The translations under genes were made by a program, and so were the position numbers. The notes beneath the pieces were generated by a model that was not told the origin of the DNA, did no database searches, and worked only from the letters and a program-made list of their open reading frames with translations. Of a stretch of DNA of 64,000 nt, positions 1 through 9,155 are shown piece by piece. Each line of letters begins with the position of its first letter. Within the stretch, counting starts at the first letter, position 1. The DNA comes from Bilabrum cf. latius (Eukaryota > Bigyra: Bicosoecida > Bigyra > Bicosoecida): contig CBCXTV010000001.1 of assembly GCA_965178125.1 (NCBI GenBank), positions 248,001-312,000 on the forward strand, in the 5' to 3' direction.

Positions 1-100
1 GGAGGTCACCACATGAGCATGTCGGCCGGCAGCTCGCAAACCCCACCTGCGTCTATAACTGCGAACGCCTCCTTGACCTGCGGACCTACCCAGCGCACTG
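1..100 (+). repeat. Left terminal inverted repeat, unit A
   Basis: Positions 4-100 are the reverse complement of 27099-27195 with about three mismatches over 97 bp. Three further bases (GGA, 1-3) precede it. The inner part, from about position 39 and continuing past the TIR to about 170, is visibly similar to the glycosyltransferase coding sequence near 4577-4700, so the TIR is partly a captured gene fragment. The outer ~35 bp has no source that I can see. Confidence 0.85.
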
Positions 101-185
101 AGCAGACAACGCATTTGTGGTCCCCCTCCACGTCGGCATGGGCTTGAAGTGGTACCTCAGGAGGATTTCACTTGCGCCGGCCCCC

Positions 186-1108
186 AGGATTTCGCCAAAA
201 ATGGCCGATCCGCACAAGGAATTTAAGTTGCGGCGACACAGCTCGGACCCTGGCTTTTTTTTGGCTGTTTCGGGGCCCCAAGAGGGCTCCCGGCCCCAAA
301 AAGGGCAAAACGCGAGGTTGTGGTGGAAAAAATGGGCCCCAAGGAGTCTCCAAACGACGCAAAACGCCACGTTGTGGTGGATTTTAGAGCCCCTAAATCG
401 CCCAAAAAAGACGCAAAACGCCACGTGGTGGTGGATTTTAGAGCCCCTAAATCGCCAAAAAAGACGCAAAACGCCACGTTGTAGTGGATTTTAGAGCCCC
501 TAAATCGCCCAAAAAAGACGCAAAACGCCACGTTGTGGTGTTTTTTTTGAGCGTTTTCGGGGGGCTCGGAAGGGGACCCCCCCAGGATTTGGCCAAAAAT
601 GGCCGATCCACACAAGGACTTTAAGTTGCGGCGACACAGTTCGGGCCCCGGTTTGTTTTTGCGGTTTGGGGGCCCCGAGAGGGCTCCCGGCCCCAAAAAG
701 GGCAAAACGCGAGGTTGTGGTGGAAAAATGGGCCCCAGGCAGCCCCAAACGACGCAAAACGCCACGTTGTGGTGGATTTTAGAGCCCTAAATCGCCCAAA
801 AAAGACGCAAAACGCCACGTTGTCGTGGATTTTAGAGCCCTAAATCGCCCCAAAGAGACGCAAAACGCCACGTTGTAGTGGATTTTAGAGCCCCTAAACC
901 GCCCTAAAAAGACGCCAAACGCCACGTTGTGGTGTTTTTTTTGAGCGTTTTGGGGGGCCCGGAAGGGGACCCCCCCAGGATTTGGCCCAAAATGGCCGAT
1001 CCACACAAGGAATTTAAGTTGCGGCGACACAGTTCGGGCCCCGGGGTTTGTTTTGCTGTTTGGGGGCCCCAAGAGGGCTCCCGGGAGGCCCTAGAGTGGC
1101 CCTTCTCC
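186..1108. repeat. Subterminal hierarchical repeat block, unit A
   Basis: Three super-repeats start at 186, 584 and 977, each beginning AGGATTT followed by a GGCC-rich segment with a short palindrome (GGCCA AAAA TGGCC). The first two contain runs of a ~54-bp monomer starting ACGCAAAACGCCACG at 357, 411, 464, 518 and at 752, 805, 858, 912. Reading frames across this block are by-products of the repetition. Its position just inside the TIR fits a binding array for transposase or Rep, by analogy with subterminal repeats of other DNA transposons. That function is inference. Confidence 0.85.
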
Positions 1109-1275
1109 GCTTCAATTCCTGTCCCAAATCCGATTCCCATTTCGAGACCGAAAAAGGTGACCCGGAAAACGACGGTACTCTCCGTCACTCCATCTGGCGG
1201 CGAAAATTGCCTCAGTTTCCGGTCCCCGATTCTGGGCCCAGGGACCCCCGAAATTCCCGATTCCGCGCAGTGCCG
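1109..1275. repeat. Diverged ~160-bp repeat, copy 1
   Basis: Aligns by eye with about 2858-3010 in the same orientation (shared order of GACCCGGAAA, GGTAC, CCCGATT/CCCGCTA and CCCAGGGACCC-like blocks). Its first ~70 bp is copied again near the right end of units A and B and precedes the deletion join of unit C. Confidence 0.55.
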
Positions 1276-2857
1276 AAAGCTCGACATAAACCACAAACAC
1301 GACACACAACACAACACGATAGCGCCTCCCCACGCGCGGGATTGGGTCCTTCCGCTCGCTGCATGTGAGCTGCAGTGTGTTCTTGCCGGGAATGTCACTG
1401 GAAGTCGCGCTGCAGTCTGCTCAGGGCGCCTTATGACCATGAAGGCGTCTCAGCACCCGCGACGGCAAGAGGGGGCACGCACGACGTTGCGAAGCACCCG
1501 CCCTGGGTGAAGAAACTGCGTATCCACAGGAGTCACGTTCAGGTGCGCGAGAATTGGAAAGGCGGGGTAACTGGTGCAGAGGAGCTTGTTCGCAGCGCGG
1601 CTTCCACCAGCGCCGCTGACGGTAAGATGCATCGGTCTCGGTACATGAGTCGGCACGGTGTTGCGTGATTGACTTCACGATGCGGGAGTGTGCAGCCTTC
1701 CGCAGCGGGAGAATTGTATCTCCCCACGACCGCCGAAAAAAAAAAGAAGGCTATGCTGGACTCGTTCCAGGGAAGGCTATGCGATGAGTATCTCTAGGCG
1801 CTTTCCGGAAGACCCACCCACTACACGCTGGTCAGCCCTCCCAAGCGGGAGTGAACCGCGGATCCGCGGGCCCGTGAGCGCTGCTGCTACGATCATTTCT
1901 GCCCGTTTGACTCTCGCCCACTCTTGCCGTGACCAAAGACGCGCAGATCCTTATGACGCATGACACCTCGTCGAGGTGTCGAGACTGCCTCACATTCCCG
2001 TTACAAAGACCCACAGCACTGCGACAACGAAATCGGTCACGAAGAGAGCAAGAGGCCGCGCACCTGAGCATCACAAAAACCCCGAGAGACATAAACAACA
2101 CCGTCCCGTGAAGTCCCTGCGACGAGGGGATGCTAAGCGGCTCCCACGGCGGCTCCTCTGCGGGAAAAGCTGCCGCAGACCTCGAGATGGGATGCACATG
2201 ACTGCGAAGATTGCGGAACTCGTCCGAAGCCGGTCGCACGAGGGTCACAGCGAATGGAGGCATATCTATGAAATAGAGTCTGCGTGCAAAGCAGCATTCC
2301 AACGATCGTCCGCATTCTTCCGAGCAAATCCTTGGGAGCACACATCCTGCGGACGACATCTCTTTTCTATCCACCCCAGCGTACTCCCCGCACACACTTC
2401 TCGCGAATGATTGAGAATTCTGTGCGGCACATGTAATATCAGGCTACCATGATACGCGGAATGGCGTGCTATTGCTCGCACGTTCGTGCGCCCCCTTCCG
2501 AATGCGCTTACCACATCACTATGTTCGTCGGCAACCGTATACACCGTAGGGGTCTTCCCTCCGACACCAAGCGTACACGACTGGCCGTAATAGCGCAGCG
2601 TAGATGTTTCGGACGTCGCCCAGGACAAGTGTCGACGCCCGGTTCGTCACGATCACTACGTGTGCACTTCACTCACCGCCCTCCAGCCGCTAGACTTCTT
2701 TTGGAGCGCGACATCCTACGACGCGCTATGACACGTAGCCGTAAACCGCAGACGGCCTCGCGTTCACTGCTTGCAGCGCAAGAGCGTGAACAAGAACCGC
2801 CCGCGTGGCACACCTTCGCAGGCGCGGAAGACAAAAAGTTCCTTCTAAGCTTGTATT

Positions 2858-3010
2858 CGGGTCCGAAAGCCAAATTCCACTTCGGGGTCGAGAAGGGCGA
2901 CCCGGGAAATCACCGTACGCTCTGTGAATCCATTTCCCGGGGAAAGTCCCCGAGTTCCCGCTACCCGGTCCCAGGCCCAGCGACCCAGGAAAGTTCCCGT
3001 CCCCCCGCAT
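2858..3010. repeat. Diverged ~160-bp repeat, copy 2
   Basis: Weaker relative of 1109-1275, see that entry. Similarity is block-wise with many substitutions, so the duplication is old compared with the near-identity of the tandem units. Confidence 0.45.
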
Positions 3011-4074
3011 GCGGAAACCTCCCACGAAGCACGCCCACCTCACGCTTCACACGCAAAAGTCCAGGAGTCAAATCCATTCCGGACCCAGCAGTTCACCCCC
3101 CGTGACGATTGGGAAAGGCTCTTGCACACACCTTCTCGTCCGAGCAGTCTATGGAGCACACACCTGTCTTCGTTGCCTTTTCCGGCCAAAAATGCAGGGA
3201 GTTCGAAGGGGAAGTAGCAAGCGCGGAAGACCGCTTTCGAAACGCAGGTGCTCAGGGAAAAACAACCAGAGCGTCCCTGATCCTCGGCAGAGCCGTCCAG
3301 GAGGGACGGGCACGGACGGGCATCGCAGATCTTGCAGCGCCACCATTCGCCGGGATGGGCGACCGGACGAGGGCGACCACAAGTACGTAGCGTGCGACGT
3401 CCGTCAGTCGCCATGTTGCGCTGATTCGCTTTCGCGGCACGACTTCCAGGGCCGGCCTTACTCACTCCTCGGAGTCCGCGTGTGGATTCTCCCCTGCGCA
3501 TGATCTGCCGCTCTAGATGCTACACAAAGATCCCGCTCGGATGACCCCCTCTGTGCATTCTGCAAGATTTTACGCGCCTCCATTCAATGCGCGAAGCATG
3601 CACCGCAGCACTCTGAGTCCGGTGACCACCTTCAATAGCGTGGGACAAATTCCGTCCGCGATGTGCATTCGGGCATGCTCCCCTTTCCGAGTCTCTGTGA
3701 CCCGTAGTGCGTCCGCGGCCAACGACTCAGGACTCCACGATGGTACGCACGAGTTGCATTCCTTGCACGAAGCGTGCGGAGAGAAAGCGATGCTCAGACA
3801 TCGAGGCGCTTGGAGGGTCTGCACGCGACATGCTTCGAGAGGCCATGCAAACATGCGAAACCAGAACTGAGGTTCCTCATCGTTCCTGCTGTCGAGCGCT
3901 CAATTGGGGCATCGGATCAGGACGAAGCTCGCGAAGAGAGGGCGCGGGTGTCCCCATCCAAAAATCCGCCGCCTTCAAGGCTCATGTTCCCGGATCCTGC
4001 ATTCGCGAGTTTCGGGAGCAGAAGTGCAAGATCGCCGCTGGACACACAGCGCATGCCATTTCCCGTCTCTGGAG

Positions 4075-6636
4075 ATGTCGGGCTTCCAGGCGCAATTCGG
4101 ACACCATCGCCAGGACCTCGGGAAGATGACATGTCTGCTGATCTGCAGGGAAGAGTCCCGCTTCGAGGAGTGGCGACAAAAAAAAGGGGCGCGAGAACTC
4201 CACGAGCACATGGGAGCGGTCCTTCGGCTCCCCAATCCAGTGTTTCCGCAGACCGACAGGGACCCAGATGGACGCGACATCGTCAAAGACCAGGCCCTCT
4301 TGGATATCTTCTCCGGCAAGATAACGGACTGGAGCAAATACAATCCGGCCACTGTTGGGGCGATCCAATCCCATCGAAACGCATGGCTGTGGGCTGAGAA
4401 CCACACGCCGACGGAATGGCTCATGGTTGTCGAAGATGATATCGAACCTCGCGAAGCATGCGTGGATCGGCTACTCGTAGTTCTTCACGCCATCGCGAAA
4501 AACCCCAAGGTGACGCAGATGGCCATGTTAGCGGGGTCAGAAGCACCGAGAATGGTCACCCTCCAGCGCGACAACTCCACCTCCATCCACAATTGCGAGC
4601 GCCTCTTGGACGTGCGGACCTATCCGGCGCACTGGGTAGACAACACATTTGTGGTCCCCTACCACGTCGGCATGGGCCTAAAGTGGTATCTCATCAGCCC
4701 GGAGGGGAGGAAGGCGCTCCTGAAGATGCGGATCCCGAACCGAAGCTTCGAACGCTGCGTCTGGCGCCGCCTCTTCGACACGTTCCAAGGGCCGGTATGG
4801 AAGTGGGGAGATTGCCTCCGCATGACATCTGTGCTGGCAGCCAGCCCGGTCCTCGCATCGACTCCCGAGAGCATGGACACGGAGTGGGGGGGCTCGGGAC
4901 GACGAAGTGCGGATGCAGGGCACAGTATGAAACCGTACATAATGGTCGACCCGAGTGAGGACTGGACTCTTGGCGAGCGATTAAACACATTGTCCGTCGT
5001 GATGTCCGTGTGCGCGGCCCTGAGTTGGGGGGTTGTCCTCGTCTGGGAAAAAACAGAGCGCGTGCCCATCTCCTACGAAGACTTGTGCGGTGTTCACGAG
5101 CACGCCGGCGAAACCAACACGTTCGTCCACCTCCTCCAGGACAAACGCGGCGGGTCGTATTCGTACTTCCTGAGGTACGGAGACATCCGCATCCACGTGG
5201 TGCAGCCGATGATGTGCATCCCCACCCTCGACAGAATGCTCGACATGGTAGCCCTGAAGAGGCCCAAGATGAACACCCTGCCTCCCTTGAAATGGCAGAC
5301 CGCTCGATGGATCCAAGTCAAGCAGAAGTGGATCGATAAACTCCACACGGAGATGCCGGGGGCCGAGCTGCCCTCATGGCTGGAGTGGCCACCCTCAACC
5401 CACGCGCTTGTCCTCTGCGACGACAGGGACTTGGCGGCGCACTGCCTCGAGGGGAGATGCCAAAAGGAGCAGCAGGAGTGGATGAACGACGGGAAGGACA
5501 ACAGCATCCAGCACTACATCCTTGAGGCAAAGCAAGCGCTGCAGAACGAGTTGGAAGACATCCTAAAGGGGGACAGCAGCTCACGCCTCGTCGTGATCCG
5601 CATGACAACCAAACTGCTGGGACAGGTCTGGGTGGACATGATGAAGCACCTCACGAAGCAGTTCGGGAAGCGCATCATAACGCCAACGTTCCTCCTCCCG
5701 AAAATGATCCCCAAAAGGAGGCACGACGAAAAGAACCCGAGTGATGATTGGATTACTTGGGGAGCATCCTTGGCGAAAACCGTGGGCCTCCTCACGCTCA
5801 TACCTCCGATGCAAGTGCACTATCCCATCATGAGCTGGACCGTGGCCTGGAACCACTTCATGTTTAAGGGCAGGAGTGCCACGGACACCGTGATCCCAGA
5901 CGTCATCCGAACTCTGTACGCTCCGCACAAGAGCAACAGGAAGCAGCTCCTCAAGAACGGCCCGCTGTGCCAGACGAGGCGCGCCGTGCTGGACTCGCCC
6001 GCACTGCGGGACATTGCGAACAACTACTCAAGGGCCAAGGACAAGACCTATAACCTCTTGAGTTATTCCAAATGGTTTGCCGAAGAAGCCATGTGGCACA
6101 TGATCAAGTACGCGGAAAGCACGCAGTGCATCGTCGACCCGTTCGTGAGCCGCCAGTGCCAAAAGGTCTTCGAGCACATCCCCTCGGACGACATCGGCCA
6201 TGCGGACGCCCGGCTCCGGTACAACCTTCAGGATGCCGACGACCGAGGTTACCGCTTCAACGCGGGGCATCTCTACACCGCGGTGCAGGGCATCAAAACG
6301 GTGAACATCGCATACAACAAGTGGCTCACCGAGCAGGCACAGAGTCATTCCGAATGGAGCTGGGGCAAAACGTTCATCAAGCTTGTGATCAACCAGTGGC
6401 GGCAGCAGCAGGGCAGTGAGCCGTATGACGTGGACGAGGAGGACTACGTGAGCCTTCCGCGGACCTTCCACGGGAATTCGTTGAAGCTCGCGAGGAGCGT
6501 AAGCCTCCAGGACACGAGATCCTGCTCCAGATCGTCCTCATCCTATTCCAGGTCGCCCTCCACCAACAGGACTGAGGCACAGCCTTCGAAGAGAGCGCGC
6601 CTGACCCCGGCACCCGGCGTAAAGCACGAGCCCTGA
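4075..6636 (+). CDS. Glycosyltransferase-25-like two-domain protein
   Basis: 853 residues from this start. The first ~250 residues show the layout of GT25 (LPS/collagen-type) glycosyltransferases: a GAIQSHRNAW segment at about 95-104 (family pattern 'SH..aw'), a VVEDDIEP metal-binding acidic motif with E120-D121-D122, and GMGLKWYLISPEG at about 199-211 matching the family's 'Y.is..g...L' block. A second segment from about 299 (LGERLNTLSVVMSVCAALSW) resembles the 'GLGNRL..L..A.a.a..L' start of fucosyltransferase-like folds, but this is weaker. The C-terminus is Ser/Arg-rich with a basic KRARL stretch. There is no signal peptide. Start at 4075 (GAGATGTCG) is chosen because upstream residues look non-coding; 4126 is the main alternative. 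Substrate unknown. Fragments of this gene are scattered through the collage and the TIR. Confidence 0.7.
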   Translation: MSGFQAQFGHHRQDLGKMTCLLICREESRFEEWRQKKGARELHEHMGAVLRLPNPVFPQTDRDPDGRDIVKDQALLDIFSGKITDWSKYNPATVGAIQSHRNAWLWAENHTPTEWLMVVEDDIEPREACVDRLLVVLHAIAKNPKVTQMAMLAGSEAPRMVTLQRDNSTSIHNCERLLDVRTYPAHWVDNTFVVPYHVGMGLKWYLISPEGRKALLKMRIPNRSFERCVWRRLFDTFQGPVWKWGDCLRMTSVLAASPVLASTPESMDTEWGGSGRRSADAGHSMKPYIMVDPSEDWTLGERLNTLSVVMSVCAALSWGVVLVWEKTERVPISYEDLCGVHEHAGETNTFVHLLQDKRGGSYSYFLRYGDIRIHVVQPMMCIPTLDRMLDMVALKRPKMNTLPPLKWQTARWIQVKQKWIDKLHTEMPGAELPSWLEWPPSTHALVLCDDRDLAAHCLEGRCQKEQQEWMNDGKDNSIQHYILEAKQALQNELEDILKGDSSSRLVVIRMTTKLLGQVWVDMMKHLTKQFGKRIITPTFLLPKMIPKRRHDEKNPSDDWITWGASLAKTVGLLTLIPPMQVHYPIMSWTVAWNHFMFKGRSATDTVIPDVIRTLYAPHKSNRKQLLKNGPLCQTRRAVLDSPALRDIANNYSRAKDKTYNLLSYSKWFAEEAMWHMIKYAESTQCIVDPFVSRQCQKVFEHIPSDDIGHADARLRYNLQDADDRGYRFNAGHLYTAVQGIKTVNIAYNKWLTEQAQSHSEWSWGKTFIKLVINQWRQQQGSEPYDVDEEDYVSLPRTFHGNSLKLARSVSLQDTRSCSRSSSSYSRSPSTNRTEAQPSKRARLTPAPGVKHEP

Positions 6637-7510
6637 CGACGAAATGCCGCAGAACAGCGCGTTGCGGGGAGACAAAGCTCCGCGGGCAACAGCAGAAGGC
6701 CGCCGAGCGCCGGAGTTGGAGGGTCACATAGTTCCATCGGTCCCATTCTCTCCGGAAGTCGCATAGCACGTAGAGATCCGCATGCTCTCGGTGCATGAAC
6801 GCTGGCAGCACGCAGTGCCAAAGTCGCAAAGCGCTTCAGAGTCACAAGTCCAGAAGTTCTTCTGCCAATGTGTGTCCTCTTCCCGCTCATGTGTGCATCC
6901 TCGGAGGAAGTCTGGAGATGACAGGACCCAGCACGCACCACATCAGAAGTCCTTTTTTAAAGCGGCATCGTCAGACAAAAATCTGGAACGCCCTTCCGCA
7001 AAAAAGAGTGCTGCCCACAGAAAAAAGGGAAACACCTGAGGCCCCAGAAGCCAAAGGGAGGACCGCGAAGGACGCAGTTTCGAGGTCACACTTTCCGGGA
7101 CCAGTTTTGAGCCCAAAAAGGGGTACACAAGAGGAAAACACGATGCGGGAGGCTTGAAATTGTCACCGAAAACGGGCCCAAAATTGGGACCCCTTTTTCG
7201 CAAATTTCGCAGCATCCAGACGACCCAGAAAGGCTTTCCCAGGCGCCGCCTCGAAGCTCACCTTCTCGCATGCAACCATGACGCAGCCCCACCTCCTCAT
7301 GCAGACGCGTCTGAGAGACCCCGCAGTGGAACTTCTCCCATTCTGCGCAGGAAGCACTTCAGTCTACAAGGACCCGCGCACTTCTTACCGCACCACCTCC
7401 ATGTGAAAGCACTTCTCGCGGAGTTTTTTTCGGGCCCAGGAATACAGCAACTGCCAGAAGCTTCGCACAGAAAAGCAGCCCACTCAGGAAGCAAACTCAC
7501 TGCACACCCC
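6637..7510. other. Intergenic between the GT and basic coiled-coil genes
   Basis: No gene is supported. The frame of the downstream gene stays open back to 7154, but the added N-terminal residues are His/Arg/Pro-rich and lack the composition of the rest of the protein. A-rich and C-rich tracts around 7090-7200 give alternating AAAAAGGGG/CCCCTTTTT segments that could pair. Confidence 0.4.
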
Positions 7511-7981
7511 ATGGCGAGCGACGCAGAACCGGAGGACGCAATGCGGCTCGACTCCCCTAGAGATGCGGATGCAGCGGCGCCACCCGAAGCGACGGAGGCA
7601 GGATCACAGAAACCAGATCATGCGCAGCAGTTCTTCGAGGAGCCCTGCCCGAAAGACGGACACATGGAAGCGCCAGAGAAGACCGCCAAGACGGACGAAC
7701 CTGGCGACACACCCATGTTCGTCGACAAGTGGACGGCAGCGATCACACGCCTTACCGAGGAGCGCAAGGCTCTCAAGCTCGAGCAGCGGGCTAAAACGAA
7801 GGCCATCCGCAAAACCATCCGGCAGAAAAGGCGCACCATGAAGAACGCCAAAAAACTCACAGACGACGAGCTCGCCCAAATCGTGCTAGACAGGAAGATC
7901 TTGCAGTTGGTGCAAAAAGAAGAGATCGCAGCACGCAGCTCCGCCAACTCCTCAACGAGCCAGGCGAAGTCGACCTTGTGA
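7511..7981 (+). CDS. Small acidic-then-basic coiled-coil protein
   Basis: 156 residues, family not recognised. The N-terminal half (MASDAEPEDAMRLD...) is acidic and Ala/Pro-rich, so probably disordered. The second half from about residue 75 (FVDKWTAAITRLTEERKAL) is a highly charged Lys/Arg/Glu-rich helix with heptad-like Leu/Ile spacing that continues to EEIAARSSAN. It could be a DNA-binding or dimerisation partner of the Rep gene that follows 1.2 kb downstream; that is context only. The ATGGCG at 7511 is chosen because composition changes there. A diverged copy of the gene's last ~65 bp plus 3' flank lies at 20838-20986. Confidence 0.6.
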   Translation: MASDAEPEDAMRLDSPRDADAAAPPEATEAGSQKPDHAQQFFEEPCPKDGHMEAPEKTAKTDEPGDTPMFVDKWTAAITRLTEERKALKLEQRAKTKAIRKTIRQKRRTMKNAKKLTDDELAQIVLDRKILQLVQKEEIAARSSANSSTSQAKSTL

Positions 7982-9155
7982 GAAGCGCTTCCCGTGTTCA
8001 GAGAACCGAGGATTACAGATAGACCCCGCGTCACAGAAGCCATCGCAAGAGGGCAGAGCGTCAAGTACAGCGCAGTCTTGACGGACACAGATAGCCCGAG
8101 CAGCACAAAGCAGCGGATGCGGCTGCCCAGCGGAGTCGCGCACTCGGACAGCATACACGGGACGTGCTGGCAGAAATCACTCAGTCCGCGAGCACCGTCG
8201 TCAAGAGCACGGGAGGGGCAGACTCGACATGCACAACTTTGAAAAACGGGAGGGCACGAAAGGAAGACAAATTTGGCATTAATCCTTGATTACCCCCGCC
8301 CCCCCGTAGAATCAGAGCGAGGAGATATGCTCGGAAGGTCCGGGGGGCAGTCGCAGAAAAGTGCACGCGAAAATAAGAGGAAAGGAGACCCCCCAAACCC
8401 ACGTAGTGCGACCCTCGGGGGTACCCTCTAAGGTACTAAGAATCCTTCCCCCGAAAATCGCACTACATCGGTCCCTGGCGTCGGGGAAAGCGGAAAAAAG
8501 GGGAGCACTACCGTGAAAAAATCCTGCATTTTACAGGAAAATCGGAGCACTACGTGTCAAAAACTGGGGGTTTTTGAGGTTTTTTTTCCAGAAAAACGGC
8601 ATTTTTTTATGTAAAAACCGCGCGAAACGAGCACTACCGAGCACTACATCGCCTCCTCCAGTCGTGTTTCGCATTTTTTTCGCTGGCCGAAAATGTCTCC
8701 GAAGGCGCTGCCTCGAGGGGGGGTTCCGATGGCTGATTTTGGGCGTTCTGTTGTCGATTTCGCGTGCATTTCAGGTTGTCGGCGAGGCCTTTTTGGCGTA
8801 TGTCGCAGTTCGGATGCCCTCGAACGTCGTGTCTCATGTGGTATTCGCCGGTTTCTATGTTGGAGAAGGCGGTCGGTCGATCATCCTCTCTGGCAGGCTC
8901 CGAAGTGCGTTTGTGATCGTGCTAATTGCAACGCCATGCTTTCCTTCGTTGGCTTCGAGAATCCTTCCCTCGGAAGCGGTAGTACCTCGCCCAGGGCGGC
9001 ACGAGCTGCAGACTCAGCTGCCTCGGTGCTCATGTGTGTCCCGTGTCAGCAGTTTCGGTGTTACGAACAGCAAGGATTCTGGGCATTGCGTGTCGGAGGC
9101 AAGTGTTCTATCTTGAGGCATTCCGCGATTCGTCGAAGGATTATTTGCGCAAATA
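7982..9155. other. Spacer upstream of Rep, containing the candidate origin
   Basis: No gene supported; open frames here overlap and lack recognisable motifs. The stretch contains the hairpin/iteron module at 8340-8650, described separately, followed by about 500 bp leading to the Rep start. T-rich runs at 8566-8612 are a local AT-rich stretch, a common companion of replication origins. Confidence 0.4.
8340..8650. promoter_or_regulatory. Candidate replication origin: hairpin plus GCACTAC iterons, unit A
   Basis: A 64-bp imperfect hairpin (8403-8466) has outer arms GTAGTGCGA and TCGCACTAC, an inner pair CGGGGG/CCCCCG, and between them a small GTACC/GGTAC stem. The heptamer GCACTAC, part of the outer arm, is repeated at 8460, 8505, 8547, 8631 and 8641, spacings 45, 42, 84 and 10 bp. 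A small TCCTG/CAGGA hairpin with a 7-base loop lies near 8522-8538. A stem-loop flanked by direct repeats just upstream of a HUH Rep gene is the standard arrangement in CRESS-type replicons. The nick site cannot be read from sequence alone, and no classical geminivirus-like nonamer is present. Confidence 0.5.

Larger units (their letters stand above)
1109..4074. other. Long gene-poor stretch with a diverged repeat pair
   Basis: I see no convincing gene. The open frames are short, overlap on both strands, and are rich in Arg, Ser, His and Pro as expected by chance in GC-rich DNA. The stretch holds two diverged relatives of one ~160-bp sequence: 1109-1275 and about 2858-3010. Both run through a pattern of AAAGGTGACCCGGAAA-like, GGTACTCTCCGT-like and CCCAGGGACCC-like segments. 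The first relative is reused at 26720-26797. A short poly-A tract lies at about 1737-1746. Confidence 0.5.

Noticed and set aside
223-765. Long frames (either strand) through the subterminal repeats
   Set aside because: They exist only because a 54-bp repeat lacks stops in some frames; the same peptide repeats and is broken by one-base indels between units.
2449-3105. 218-codon open frame in the left gene-poor stretch
   Set aside because: Arg/Ser/His/Pro-rich, no motif, overlaps open frames on the other strand, and spans part of a non-coding repeat.
7154-7510. N-terminal extension of the basic coiled-coil gene
   Set aside because: Residues before 7511 have chance-like composition, and the acidic disordered region typical of a real N-terminus begins at the 7511 ATG.
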